Shown in pieces: positions 7,572 through 16,194 of a DNA stretch of 64,000 nucleotides (the stretch's first letter is position 1; every line of letters begins with the position of its first letter). The stretch is from NCBI RefSeq assembly GCF_000176855.2, contig NC_015138.1, positions 4,464,001 to 4,528,000 on the forward strand, given 5' to 3'. A program made the position numbers and the translations under genes. The notes beneath the pieces were generated by a model. That model was not told where the DNA came from and did not search any database. It was given only the letters and a program-made list of their open reading frames with translations. This DNA comes from Paracidovorax avenae ATCC 19860 (GTDB taxonomy: Bacteria; Pseudomonadota; Gammaproteobacteria; Burkholderiales; Burkholderiaceae_C).

Positions 7572-9034
7572 GCGCGGCCAACGCACTCCTGCAGGTGGAC
7601 GACCTCAGCGTGCATGCGGGACCGCTCGCGCTGCTGCAGGGCATTTCGTTCAGGCTGCATCCGGGCGAGGCGCTGTGCCTCGTCGGCGAAAGCGGTGCCG
7701 GCAAATCCCTGCTGGCCCAGGCGGTGATGGGCCAGCTGCCGCCGGCCCTGCGCGCCAGCGGCAGCGTCGCCATCGCAGGCCATGCCAGCCGGGCCGCCGA
7801 CGGGCCCGCGCGCCGGCCGCTCTGGGGACGCACGCTCGCGCTGCTGCCGCAGGAGCCTGCGCAGGCGCTCAGTCCGACCATGCCCGTAGCGCCGCAACTT
7901 GCCGAAGTGCATGCGCTGGTGCGTGGATTGCCGCCCGACCGCGCGCAGGCGGCGGCGGAGGCGCAACTGCAGGCCGCCGGCCTGGGCGCCGCAGCCCGCC
8001 AGCACGCATGGCAGCTCTCGGGCGGCATGGCGCAGCGCGCCGCCGCGGCGATCGCGCTCGCGGGCGGGGCGCGCATCCTGCTGGCGGACGAGCCCACCAA
8101 GGGACTCGATGCGGCATGGCGCCGGCACGCGGTGGAGGGCCTGCAGGCCCTTTTGCGGGAGGGCGGCTGCGCCGTGGTCATCACGCACGACCTGGACCTC
8201 GCGCGCCAGCTGGACGGCGCCGTCATGGTGCTGCAGGGCGGCCAGGCCGTGGAAGGGGGCCCCGCGCGGGAGGTGCTGGCGACGCCGCGGCATGCATTCA
8301 CCCGCCGGCTGCTGGACGCGGACCCGTCCGCGTGGCCACGCCGCGCAATGCCCACCGTGGGCGACGTGGTGCTGCAGGCCACGGGGCTGACCAAGGCGTA
8401 CGGCGGCCGGCCGCTCTTCCAGGGCGTGGACCTGGCGCTGCGCCGCGGCGAGCGCACCGTGGTGCGTGGCGACAGCGGATCCGGCAAGAGCACCCTGGGC
8501 AACGTGCTCCTGGGCCTGGTGCGCGCGGACGCTGGCGCCGTGCGGCGTGCGCCCTCGCTCGCGCCGACCGCCCTGCAGAAGCTCTACCAGGATCCCGCGG
8601 GTGCGTTCGCACCGCAGGCGGACCTGGGCACCTCCCTGCACGACGTGGCACGCCGCCATGCGCAGCCGTGGACGGCACTGGAGGAGCGCCTGCAGCGCCT
8701 GGGGCTCGACCCCGCGTTGCTGCGGCGGCGCCCCGGCGAAGTGTCGGGCGGCGAACTGCAGCGCATCGCGCTCGCGCGCGTGCTGCTGGCCCGGCCCGCG
8801 CTGCTCTTCGCCGACGAGCCGACCTCGCGCCTGGATCCGCTCACGCAGCGCGACACGCTGGCGCTGCTCACCGAGGCGGTGGAGGAGACCGGCGCCTGCC
8901 TGCTGCTGGTCACCCACGACGATGCGCTCGCGCAGGCCATCGGCACCCGGACGCTGCGGCTGCAGGATGGTGCCCTGGCCGTGGAAGAGGGAATGGCGGC
9001 GGCAACGGTCACGGCAGCGCACGCTTCCGGATGA
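7568..9034 (+). CDS. ABC importer double ATPase (DppD-DppF fusion)
   Basis: A 488-residue protein made of two complete ABC ATPase domains. The first has Walker A GESGAGKS (residues 40-47), signature SGGMAQR and Walker B LLADEP. The second begins near residue 265 and has GDSGSGKS, signature SGGELQR and Walker B LFADEP. Dipeptide and nickel importers usually have two separate ATPase genes, so this is a fused form. The second half is short and lacks the C-terminal Cys-rich oligopeptide domain. The ATG at 7568 overlaps the permease stop, completing a run of three ATGA junctions. It hydrolyses ATP to drive the importer encoded just upstream. Confidence 0.9.
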   Translation: MSAANALLQVDDLSVHAGPLALLQGISFRLHPGEALCLVGESGAGKSLLAQAVMGQLPPALRASGSVAIAGHASRAADGPARRPLWGRTLALLPQEPAQALSPTMPVAPQLAEVHALVRGLPPDRAQAAAEAQLQAAGLGAAARQHAWQLSGGMAQRAAAAIALAGGARILLADEPTKGLDAAWRRHAVEGLQALLREGGCAVVITHDLDLARQLDGAVMVLQGGQAVEGGPAREVLATPRHAFTRRLLDADPSAWPRRAMPTVGDVVLQATGLTKAYGGRPLFQGVDLALRRGERTVVRGDSGSGKSTLGNVLLGLVRADAGAVRRAPSLAPTALQKLYQDPAGAFAPQADLGTSLHDVARRHAQPWTALEERLQRLGLDPALLRRRPGEVSGGELQRIALARVLLARPALLFADEPTSRLDPLTQRDTLALLTEAVEETGACLLLVTHDDALAQAIGTRTLRLQDGALAVEEGMAAATVTAAHASG

Positions 9035-9152
9035 CACGGGCGGTAAGCGGCGTCCCACGCGCCGCAGCGGGCCCGGGCCCGAGCATAGGTACACGTGCCG
9101 GCACGCCATCGTGGCGTCCGGTGCACGGCCCTGCAACGACCGGATCGCCGCC

Positions 9153-11024
9153 ATGCCCTCCTCCACCGCCCAGGCCGCTCTTCAGCGGCCTCCCAGCCAG
9201 GCCCGCATCCAGGCGGCCCTGAAGCAATCCTTCGGCCTGCGCGCCCTGCGTCCGGGCCAGCGCGATGTGATCGACCGCGTGCTGCGCGGCGAGAACACGC
9301 TGGCCATCATGCCCACGGGTGCCGGCAAGTCGCTGTGCTATCAGTTGCCCGCGCTGCTGCTCGCGGGCCGCACGGTGGTGGTGTCGCCGCTGATCGCGCT
9401 CATGCGCGACCAGTGCGATGCGCTGCGCGAGCGCGGCGTGCCGGCCGTGCAGTTGCACAGCGCGCTGGACGCCGAGGAAACGCGCGCGGCCGAGGCGGCC
9501 GTGGCCGACGGCAGCGCGCGCATCGTGCTCACCACGCCCGAACGCCTGGCGGACGCCGGCTTCCAGGCGCTGCTCGAAGCCGGCGGGCCCGTGGGCCTGC
9601 TGGCCGTGGACGAGGCGCACTGCATCTCGCAATGGGGCCACGACTTCCGTCCCGCCTTCCTCGACATCGCCCATGCCGTGCCGCGCCTGGGCCGCCCGAC
9701 GGTGCTCGCGCTCACCGCGACCGCCGCAGGCCCCGTGGCACAGGACATCCGCCGGCAACTGGGCATTCCGGCCGCGGGCGTGGTCGATACCGGCACCTAC
9801 CGCCCCAACCTGCACTATCGCGCCGAGCAGCTCGCCGACGAGAAGGAAAAGCGCGACTGCCTGCTGCGCACCGTGAAGGGTACCGAAGGCTCCGGCATCG
9901 TCTATACCGCCACGGTGAAGGCCGCGGAGGAAGTGCATGCGCTGCTGGCCGGCGCGGGCGAATCCGCGGGCCTCTACCACGGCCGCATGCCGGCCGCCGA
10001 GCGCGGCGAGGCGCAGGACCGTTTCATGGCGGGCGACCTGCGGGTGATGGTGGCCACCAACGCCTTCGGCCTGGGCATCGACAAGCAGGACGTGCGCTTC
10101 GTGGTGCACTACCAGATGCCCGGCGGGCTGGATGCGTACTACCAGGAATCCGGCCGGGCCGGGCGGGACGGGCAGCCGGCCGAATGCACGCTGCTCTTCC
10201 TGCGCAAGGACAAGGCGGTGCAGCAATTCTTCCTCGCCGGCCGCTATCCGACGCCCGACGACCTCGATGCGCTCTACTCCGCGCTGCAGTCACCCCCGCC
10301 GGGTGCGCACGACGGCTGGACGCTGGACCTGCTGCAGCAATCGCTGGACCGGCCGCGCCCCAAGCTGCAGGTGGCGCTGGGCCTGCTGCGCCGCCGCCGC
10401 ATCGTCACGCAGAAGGCCGACGGCCGCCTCTCGCTGCGCCGCGCGGGCATGGACAGCGAGGCGCTGATCGCGTTGCTCGAAGACTACGCACAAAAGCGCA
10501 CGCAGGACCAGGACGGCCTCGAGCGCATGGTGTTCTATGCGCAGACGGGCGGCTGCCGGTGGGAACTGCTGCTGGATTACTTCGGGCATGCGCGACCGGC
10601 GCAGCGCTGCGGCACCTGCGACAACTGCCGGCGGATCGCCGCGCTCGATGCACAGCAGGCCATCGCGAATGCCGCAGCGTCGTCTGCCACGGGGGCGGCG
10701 ATACGAGAGAAGTCCTCGGAAAAACCATCGGCAGCGCCCGCCATCGTCGTGCCGCCGGCCGGAGCTGCCGTGGTCGCCGGGCGTGCTGCGGCACCTGCCC
10801 GTCCTGCGTTCGAACTCGGCATGCCGGTGCGCGTGAAACGCTACGGGGAGGGCACGGTCAGCGCGATCGCGTCGGAATCGATCACCGTGGCCTTCTCGGA
10901 CGGCAGCGAGCGCTGCTTCCATCCGGAGTACGTGCGCAAGGCGCGCCGGCGCCGGCCCGCGGCCAACGATGCCGCGGTGGCCGTGGCGAATGCGGAGCCG
11001 GCACTGGCACTGCGCAGCGCCTGA
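9153..11024 (+). CDS. recQ: RecQ-family ATP-dependent DNA helicase
   Basis: A 623-residue superfamily 2 helicase. Visible motifs are the Q-motif region (RPGQRDVI), Walker A PTGAGKS (54-60), DEAH box at 153-156 within the RecQ-typical VDEAHCISQWGHDFRP, and motif VI QESGRAGRDG. A zinc-binding set follows: C468, C486, C489 and C492 (CGTCDNC). The HRDC domain of classical RecQ is not evident. Instead an Ala/Pro linker leads to a short C-terminal beta-rich module (near residues 555-592, MPVRVKRYGEGTV) of the kind that binds DNA or proteins in other helicases. RecQ helicases unwind recombination intermediates and stalled forks. The gene stands alone and ends at a strong hairpin terminator. Confidence 0.9.
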   Translation: MPSSTAQAALQRPPSQARIQAALKQSFGLRALRPGQRDVIDRVLRGENTLAIMPTGAGKSLCYQLPALLLAGRTVVVSPLIALMRDQCDALRERGVPAVQLHSALDAEETRAAEAAVADGSARIVLTTPERLADAGFQALLEAGGPVGLLAVDEAHCISQWGHDFRPAFLDIAHAVPRLGRPTVLALTATAAGPVAQDIRRQLGIPAAGVVDTGTYRPNLHYRAEQLADEKEKRDCLLRTVKGTEGSGIVYTATVKAAEEVHALLAGAGESAGLYHGRMPAAERGEAQDRFMAGDLRVMVATNAFGLGIDKQDVRFVVHYQMPGGLDAYYQESGRAGRDGQPAECTLLFLRKDKAVQQFFLAGRYPTPDDLDALYSALQSPPPGAHDGWTLDLLQQSLDRPRPKLQVALGLLRRRRIVTQKADGRLSLRRAGMDSEALIALLEDYAQKRTQDQDGLERMVFYAQTGGCRWELLLDYFGHARPAQRCGTCDNCRRIAALDAQQAIANAAASSATGAAIREKSSEKPSAAPAIVVPPAGAAVVAGRAAAPARPAFELGMPVRVKRYGEGTVSAIASESITVAFSDGSERCFHPEYVRKARRRRPAANDAAVAVANAEPALALRSA

Positions 11025-11042
11025 ACCGCCAACGCCCATGGA

Positions 11043-11074
11043 AAAAGCCGCCATGCTCTCGCGTGGCGGCTTTT
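11043..11074. terminator. Bidirectional hairpin terminator
   Basis: A perfect 11-base inverted repeat (AAAAGCCGCCA / TGGCGGCTTTT) with a 10-base loop lies between two convergent genes, the helicase and the diiron protein. A-runs and T-runs flank the stem, so it can end transcription from both sides. Confidence 0.9.
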
Positions 11075-11124
11075 CTACGTGGCTCCGGCATCCGGCCCGC
11101 ACAGGCCGGGCCGGGCCGGTCGGT

Positions 11125-12600
11125 TCAGGGATGTGACGCGACGAAGCGGCGCGTGGCATACAGCCCCACCGGCGTCCAGTGCTCCGACGGCGACATCGCA
11201 TCCACCAGGGCATCGAACTGCGCATCGGCATCCAGCGTGCCGAGGCGCTCCTTGAAGGCAACCAGGTCCGGGTCGAGCACATCGGCCGCGCCCGCTGCGC
11301 CGGCATCGGCGCGCCGGGCGCGCTGCAGGGCGCGGAAGGTGGGGCGGCGTCGCGTCTCGTTGGCGGCAGCGGGTTCGAAGAATGCCTGGCCATCGGCGCT
11401 CGCCTCGTCGCCGCGGATCCAGTCGTGGATCACCTGCAGCTCATAGGGCGAGAACACGCCGAACATCTCCGCACGCGGCCCCTGCAGCAGGCCCCAGAAG
11501 CGGCTTTCCGCCACGGGGCGGCCGGGTTGGATCCAGTGGGCCTGCACGAGCGCGTCCAGGAAGGCGTCCATGCCTTCGGGCGCCGACAGCCAGTCGTTCA
11601 CGCTGCGGCCGGCCACCTTGCAGTAGTCCGAATGCATGCCCTGGCCGGCGCCGCACTTGGCCTGGAAGATGCGCACCACTTCGGCGCGGATGTCGAAGTC
11701 CGCGATCACGCGGGTGGTGCCGAGGCCCGCATCGCCCAGGCGGGTGCCCTGGCGGACCCGCTGCCAGAAGGCCTCTGGGTCGCCATGGCGCGGCAGCAGC
11801 GCCAGCACGGCATCGCAGGCCTGGCGGGCGTGCCCCGTGTCGGCGTTGTCCACCGTGACGTGCAGCTGGAAGTAGTACGGATCGATGCCCAATTCGTTGA
11901 GCTCGTACGAGGTGATCAGCAGGTGCAGCGGCAACTGCTCGTAGCCCAGGTTGAAGCCGATGACTTCAGGCAGGAACTCTTCCGCGTTCCAGGCCAGCGC
12001 GAGCTGCACCGCGCCCTGCTCATGGAGCGCATCGGGCAGCGCCGGGCCCTGCGAGAGACCGTAGCGCGACAGCAGCTGGCGGTAGAGCAGCACGTGGTTC
12101 TTGTCGGGTGCGCCATCGCCGAGTTCTTCCAGGTAGGTGCGCACCAGTTCGGCCATGCGTGGGTTGCGCGCGTGGCGCAGCACGCCGTAGAGCCAGCTGC
12201 CATCCACCAGCTTGGTCGGTGCCACGGCCCGCAGGAAGTGCAGCGCATGGGCCCGGTTGCGGAAATACCGCCGGCCTTCGCCCGCGCGCCGTGCGGCAAG
12301 GTATTCGCCATATTGCGCCGACACGGCGGCGTGGCTCGCGGCCATCCAGTCGTGCAGGTCATCGGGTCGTTCGGGCAGCGTGGCCGGCGGCAGGTCCGCG
12401 CGCGCCAGCGTGTCGCGCAGCAGTGCGGCGCCCTGGCGCCTGGCCTCTGGCGTGGGAGCCGTGCGGTGCAGCGCGGTATGCAATGACTGGTAGGGCCCTT
12501 CCGGGGCACGCACGGGCGCGTGCGCGGGTGTTCGTCGGGGAGCGGGACGGTCGTCGTCTGCAGCGTCGGGAGCGGGGGCGATCAGCGTGGAGGTTCTCAT
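11125..12600 (-). CDS. Haem-oxygenase-like diiron (iron-containing redox) protein
   Basis: A 491-residue protein. The central part (about residues 130-260) matches the haem-oxygenase-like diiron fold annotated as iron-containing redox enzyme: GSWLYG, EELGDG, and a helix with E233, E236, H247, D251, D254 and H257 (pattern E-x-x-E, then H-x-x-x-D-x-x-D-x-x-H) that could hold two irons. Known members carry out oxidations such as N-oxygenation, olefin-forming decarboxylation or C-C cleavage. The flanking N- and C-terminal regions (about 110 and 190 residues) are less familiar. The ATG at 12600 gives MRTSTLIAP. There is no adjacent reductase or biosynthetic gene to name its substrate. Fold assignment is fairly confident; function is unknown. 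Confidence 0.7.
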   Translation of the reverse strand: MRTSTLIAPAPDAADDDRPAPRRTPAHAPVRAPEGPYQSLHTALHRTAPTPEARRQGAALLRDTLARADLPPATLPERPDDLHDWMAASHAAVSAQYGEYLAARRAGEGRRYFRNRAHALHFLRAVAPTKLVDGSWLYGVLRHARNPRMAELVRTYLEELGDGAPDKNHVLLYRQLLSRYGLSQGPALPDALHEQGAVQLALAWNAEEFLPEVIGFNLGYEQLPLHLLITSYELNELGIDPYYFQLHVTVDNADTGHARQACDAVLALLPRHGDPEAFWQRVRQGTRLGDAGLGTTRVIADFDIRAEVVRIFQAKCGAGQGMHSDYCKVAGRSVNDWLSAPEGMDAFLDALVQAHWIQPGRPVAESRFWGLLQGPRAEMFGVFSPYELQVIHDWIRGDEASADGQAFFEPAAANETRRRPTFRALQRARRADAGAAGAADVLDPDLVAFKERLGTLDADAQFDALVDAMSPSEHWTPVGLYATRRFVASHP

Positions 12601-12727
12601 GATGATGGGGTACCGGATGGCATATGCCCCATGGTTCCCCACCCTGGGGCTGCACTCCATCGGTGCGTGGCCCCCCTCCCGGTCGGCCCGCTCCTACGGT
12701 CCCATCGGCGCATGCGCCGCGCACGCG

Positions 12728-13807
12728 TCAGGCGGCCGCTGCGCCACCGTGGAGTGTCCAGCCGCAGGCCGCGCCCAGGGCGGGATCGCCATGGATGAGC
12801 GCCGCTTCGGTCATGCGCGACGCATCCGGCAGCATGGCGCCGTTCTTCGCGGCGATCACCTCGGCCAGCACGCTCACGGCGATCTCCGGCGGCGTGCGGC
12901 TGCCGATCGCGAGGCCGATCGGCCCGCGCAGGCGCGCAAGCGCATCCTCGCCGATCCCGAAATGCTCGCGCAGCCGCTGCCTCCGCGCTGCCGTGGTGGC
13001 GGCGGAACCAATGGCCCCAACGTAGAAGGCGTCGCCCTGAAGGGCTTCCAGCAGCGCGAGATCGTCCAGCTTCGGATCGTGGGTGAGCGCGATCACGCAG
13101 GTGCGCGCATCCATGCCCATCGCCAGCACGGCATCGTCGGGCATGCCATCGACGAGTTTCGCGCCGGGCAGGTTCCAGCCCAGCCGGTGCTCCTCGCGCG
13201 GGTCGCATACGGCTACCGCGAATCCGCAGGGCATGGCCATGGAGGCCAGGCATTCGGTGAGGGCTCCCGCACCGATCAGCAGCATGCGGTGCGAGGGCCC
13301 GAGGCGCTGCGCCAGCGTGTCGCCATGGTCGAGCAGGGAGGGCGCGCCCTGCACGGGCGCGGCGAGGTTTTCGGTGGAGAGCGTCACCGCGCCGTCCGCG
13401 CAGCGCAGGTGCCGCCACACCACGCGGCGCTCCTGCAGCCACTGCACGAGGCGCTGCAGCCAGAGCGGTTCGGGGTCGTATTCGAGCAGCAGCTCCAGCG
13501 TGCCGCCGCACGGCAGGCCGAAGCGGTGCGCCTCGTCGGCAGTGAGCCCGTAGCGCACGCGCTCGGGCGGTCGCCCGGCCCACTGCGCGGCACCCGGCAG
13601 GCAGCGCCGCAGCAGGTCGTCTTCGATGCAGCCGCCGGAGACCGAGCCTTCGATCAGGCCGTCGTCGCGCAGCGCCATCCAGGAGCCCACAGGCCGGGGC
13701 GACGAGCCCCAGGTGCGCAGCACGGTGGCGAGCACGGCGTGGCGGCCGGCGGCGCGCCAGCCGTGCAACGCGCGGGCCACGCGCAATTCGGGATCGGTGT
13801 CGTGCAT
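12728..13807 (-). CDS. XdhC/PaoD-type molybdoenzyme maturation factor
   Basis: A 359-residue XdhC-family protein. The N-terminal domain has GSSPRPVGSWMAL and SVSGGCIEDDL, including the cysteine that in this family contacts the molybdenum cofactor. The C-terminal Rossmann-like domain starts near residue 185 (LLIGAGALTECLA) and includes VCDPREEHR and HDPKLDD. These proteins bind the cytosine-dinucleotide or sulfurated molybdenum cofactor and insert it into xanthine dehydrogenase/aldehyde oxidase enzymes. Its ATG overlaps the stop of the large subunit gene (TGATG), so it is made with its client enzyme. It corresponds in position to PaoD of the E. coli paoABCD operon. Confidence 0.9.
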   Translation of the reverse strand: MHDTDPELRVARALHGWRAAGRHAVLATVLRTWGSSPRPVGSWMALRDDGLIEGSVSGGCIEDDLLRRCLPGAAQWAGRPPERVRYGLTADEAHRFGLPCGGTLELLLEYDPEPLWLQRLVQWLQERRVVWRHLRCADGAVTLSTENLAAPVQGAPSLLDHGDTLAQRLGPSHRMLLIGAGALTECLASMAMPCGFAVAVCDPREEHRLGWNLPGAKLVDGMPDDAVLAMGMDARTCVIALTHDPKLDDLALLEALQGDAFYVGAIGSAATTAARRQRLREHFGIGEDALARLRGPIGLAIGSRTPPEIAVSVLAEVIAAKNGAMLPDASRMTEAALIHGDPALGAACGWTLHGGAAAA

Positions 13808-16194
13808 CACAGCGGTGCATCCATCGCCTGCGCCGCTACCGCGGCGGGCACGTGTTCCATGGGCTTGGGCGGCACGTCGGGCGCGGGCCGCATCACCTTG
13901 TCGGGCGTCATCGGCGTGGAGCGCACGCGCCGGCCGGTGGCATGGAAGATCGCGTTGCACACGGCCGCGGCCACGCCCACGATGCCGATCTCGCCCACGC
14001 CCTTGGCGCCCAGGCGGCTCACGATGCGGTCGTCCTCCTGCACGAAGATCACGTCGATCGGCGGCGTGTCGGCGTTGGATGCGACGTGGTATTCGGCGTA
14101 GTTGTGGTTCATGAACCGGCCCAGCGCATGGTCGGTCTGCGTTTCCTCGTGCAGCGCCTGGCTGATGCCCCAGACCACTCCGCCGGTGATCTGGCTGTGC
14201 GCCGTCCTGGCGCTCAGGATACGGCCCGCCGCGATCGCACTCACCACGCGGGTCACGCGCACGGTGCCCAGTTCCTCGTCCACCTTCACCTCGCAGAACA
14301 CGGCTGAATGCGTGGCGCGCACGTAGTTCTTCTGCTTGAGCACGTTGGGCAGCAGCAGGTAGCGGGCCTCCACCTGCGAGCGCCCCTGCGCGGCGAGGAT
14401 GTCGGTGAAGGCCATGCCGCGGTCTTCCGCGGGCGCGCCGCGGCGGCGCAGCCGGCCGTCCACGAACTCCACGTCGCGCAGCAGCGTGCGCTCGAAGCCC
14501 GAGCCGCGAGTGCGCTGCGCCAGCGCCCACAGCAGGCGGCGCAGCTTCTCGCAGGCGCCCTCCACCGCAGAGCCGACGGTGGCCACGTGGGAGGAACCGC
14601 CCTCGATCGGCGCCACAGGCAGCGTGGAGTCGCCCAGGCGGAAAGTGACGCGCTCGAGCGGCAGGCCCATCGCCTCGGCCGCGATCATCGACATCACCGT
14701 GTACGTGCCGGTGCCGATGTCCGACGCCGCACTGCTCACCTCCAGGCGGCCGTCGGCATGCAGCACCGCGCGCACCTTGGCGAACATCTGCATCGCATCC
14801 CAGGTGCCGGTGGCCATGCCCCAGCCCACGAGTTCGCGGCCCTCGCGCATCGAGCGCGGTTCGACCGGCCGGCCGTCCCAGCCGAAGCGCGCCGCGCCCA
14901 GGCCGTAGCAGGCGCGCAGCTCCTTGGTGGAGAACGGCAGATCCTTCGATGCGTCGCGGTCGGCGTAGTTCTTCAACCGCAGCGCGAGCGGGTCCATGCG
15001 CAGTTCGTAGGCCAGCTCGTCCATGGCCACTTCGAGCGCGTGCACGCCGTGCGCGGCGCCCGGCGCGCGCATGTCCAGCGGCGTGTACTGGTCGAGCGGC
15101 ACCAGCCGGTAGCCCAGCCGCACGTTGTCGCAGCGGTAGAGCTGGCCGGACCAGTTCACCACCACCTCTACGTAGTCCTCCATGCGCGACGTCTCGGCCA
15201 CGGCCTCGTGCACGATCGCGCGCAGCGTGCCGTCGCGGTCGGCCGCGAGCTTCAGGCGCTGCCAGGTCTCGGGCCGGTGGCCGAAGGTGAACATCTGCTG
15301 GCGCGTGAGCACCACGCGCACCGAGCACTGCAGGTGCAGCGCCGCCATCACCGCGAGCACGAGCTGGTACTGCGGGCGCAGCCCCGATCCGAAAGCGCCG
15401 CCCACGAACGGGTTGCGCACCGTGACCTCGTCCTCGCCCAGGCCGAACACGCGCGAGACCAGCCAGCGGCTGTTCTGCGGGCTCTGCGTCTTGTCGTAGA
15501 TGGTGAGGTGGCCATCCTCCGCGCGCAGCACGGTGGAGGCGTGCATCTCCATCGGGTTGTGGTGCTCCACGCCGCTGTAGTACTCGGCCTCGATCTTCAC
15601 GGGCGCGCGCTCGAAGGCGCCGTCGGCATCGCCGCGCGGCTTCGGCGGCGGTGAATAGCCGGCCTTCATGCGGCTGGGATCGCGCGCACGGCCCAGATGG
15701 CGCAGCAGGTGCGTCTCGTGGCGCTCCACCTCGTAGTCGATCTCCACCAGCGACGCCGCGCAGCGCGCCGCCTCGAACGTGCAGGCCACCACCAGCGCGA
15801 CGGGCTGGCCGCTGTAGCGCACCACGTCGTCCAGCAGCGGCTTGAAGGGCGATCCGCCGGGCGCCGTCATGTCCTTGTAGAACAGGTCCATCGAGCGGAC
15901 CTTCGGGCGGTTCTCGTGCGTGATGATGTCCAGCACGCCCGGCACCGCGCGGGCACGCTCGAGACGCATGCGCAGGATGCGGCCCCGGGCGATGCTGCTG
16001 TTGACCACCACACCATAGGCCATGCCCTCCGCATGGTGCTCGGCCGCATAGCGCACCTGGCCCGTCACCTTCAGGCGCCCGTCCACGCGCGAGACGGGCA
16101 TGCCCAGTTTCACCGGCCCGGTGCCGGCATCGGCGCGGGGCTGCTGCCCCGCCTGTGCGCGGCTCGCCGCGTCGTTCGGCATCGGTGCGTTCAT
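13807..16194 (-). CDS. Aldehyde oxidase/xanthine dehydrogenase molybdopterin-binding large subunit (PaoC-like)
   Basis: A 795-residue molybdenum hydroxylase subunit. It has the N-terminal fold (from about residue 35, VDGRLKVTGQVRYAAE) and molybdopterin-binding segments including GGAFGSG, DMRAPGAAHG, SDIGTGTYTV and the catalytic glutamate in GAKGVGEIG near the C-terminus. The separate subunit layout (2Fe-2S, FAD, Mo) and the PaoB-like FAD subunit next to it point to the aldehyde oxidoreductase PaoABC type, which oxidises aromatic and other aldehydes, rather than to true xanthine dehydrogenase. No Tat leader is present here because it is carried, when present, by the small subunit. It overlaps the FAD subunit gene by four bases. 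Confidence 0.85.
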   Translation of the reverse strand: MNAPMPNDAASRAQAGQQPRADAGTGPVKLGMPVSRVDGRLKVTGQVRYAAEHHAEGMAYGVVVNSSIARGRILRMRLERARAVPGVLDIITHENRPKVRSMDLFYKDMTAPGGSPFKPLLDDVVRYSGQPVALVVACTFEAARCAASLVEIDYEVERHETHLLRHLGRARDPSRMKAGYSPPPKPRGDADGAFERAPVKIEAEYYSGVEHHNPMEMHASTVLRAEDGHLTIYDKTQSPQNSRWLVSRVFGLGEDEVTVRNPFVGGAFGSGLRPQYQLVLAVMAALHLQCSVRVVLTRQQMFTFGHRPETWQRLKLAADRDGTLRAIVHEAVAETSRMEDYVEVVVNWSGQLYRCDNVRLGYRLVPLDQYTPLDMRAPGAAHGVHALEVAMDELAYELRMDPLALRLKNYADRDASKDLPFSTKELRACYGLGAARFGWDGRPVEPRSMREGRELVGWGMATGTWDAMQMFAKVRAVLHADGRLEVSSAASDIGTGTYTVMSMIAAEAMGLPLERVTFRLGDSTLPVAPIEGGSSHVATVGSAVEGACEKLRRLLWALAQRTRGSGFERTLLRDVEFVDGRLRRRGAPAEDRGMAFTDILAAQGRSQVEARYLLLPNVLKQKNYVRATHSAVFCEVKVDEELGTVRVTRVVSAIAAGRILSARTAHSQITGGVVWGISQALHEETQTDHALGRFMNHNYAEYHVASNADTPPIDVIFVQEDDRIVSRLGAKGVGEIGIVGVAAAVCNAIFHATGRRVRSTPMTPDKVMRPAPDVPPKPMEHVPAAVAAQAMDAPL

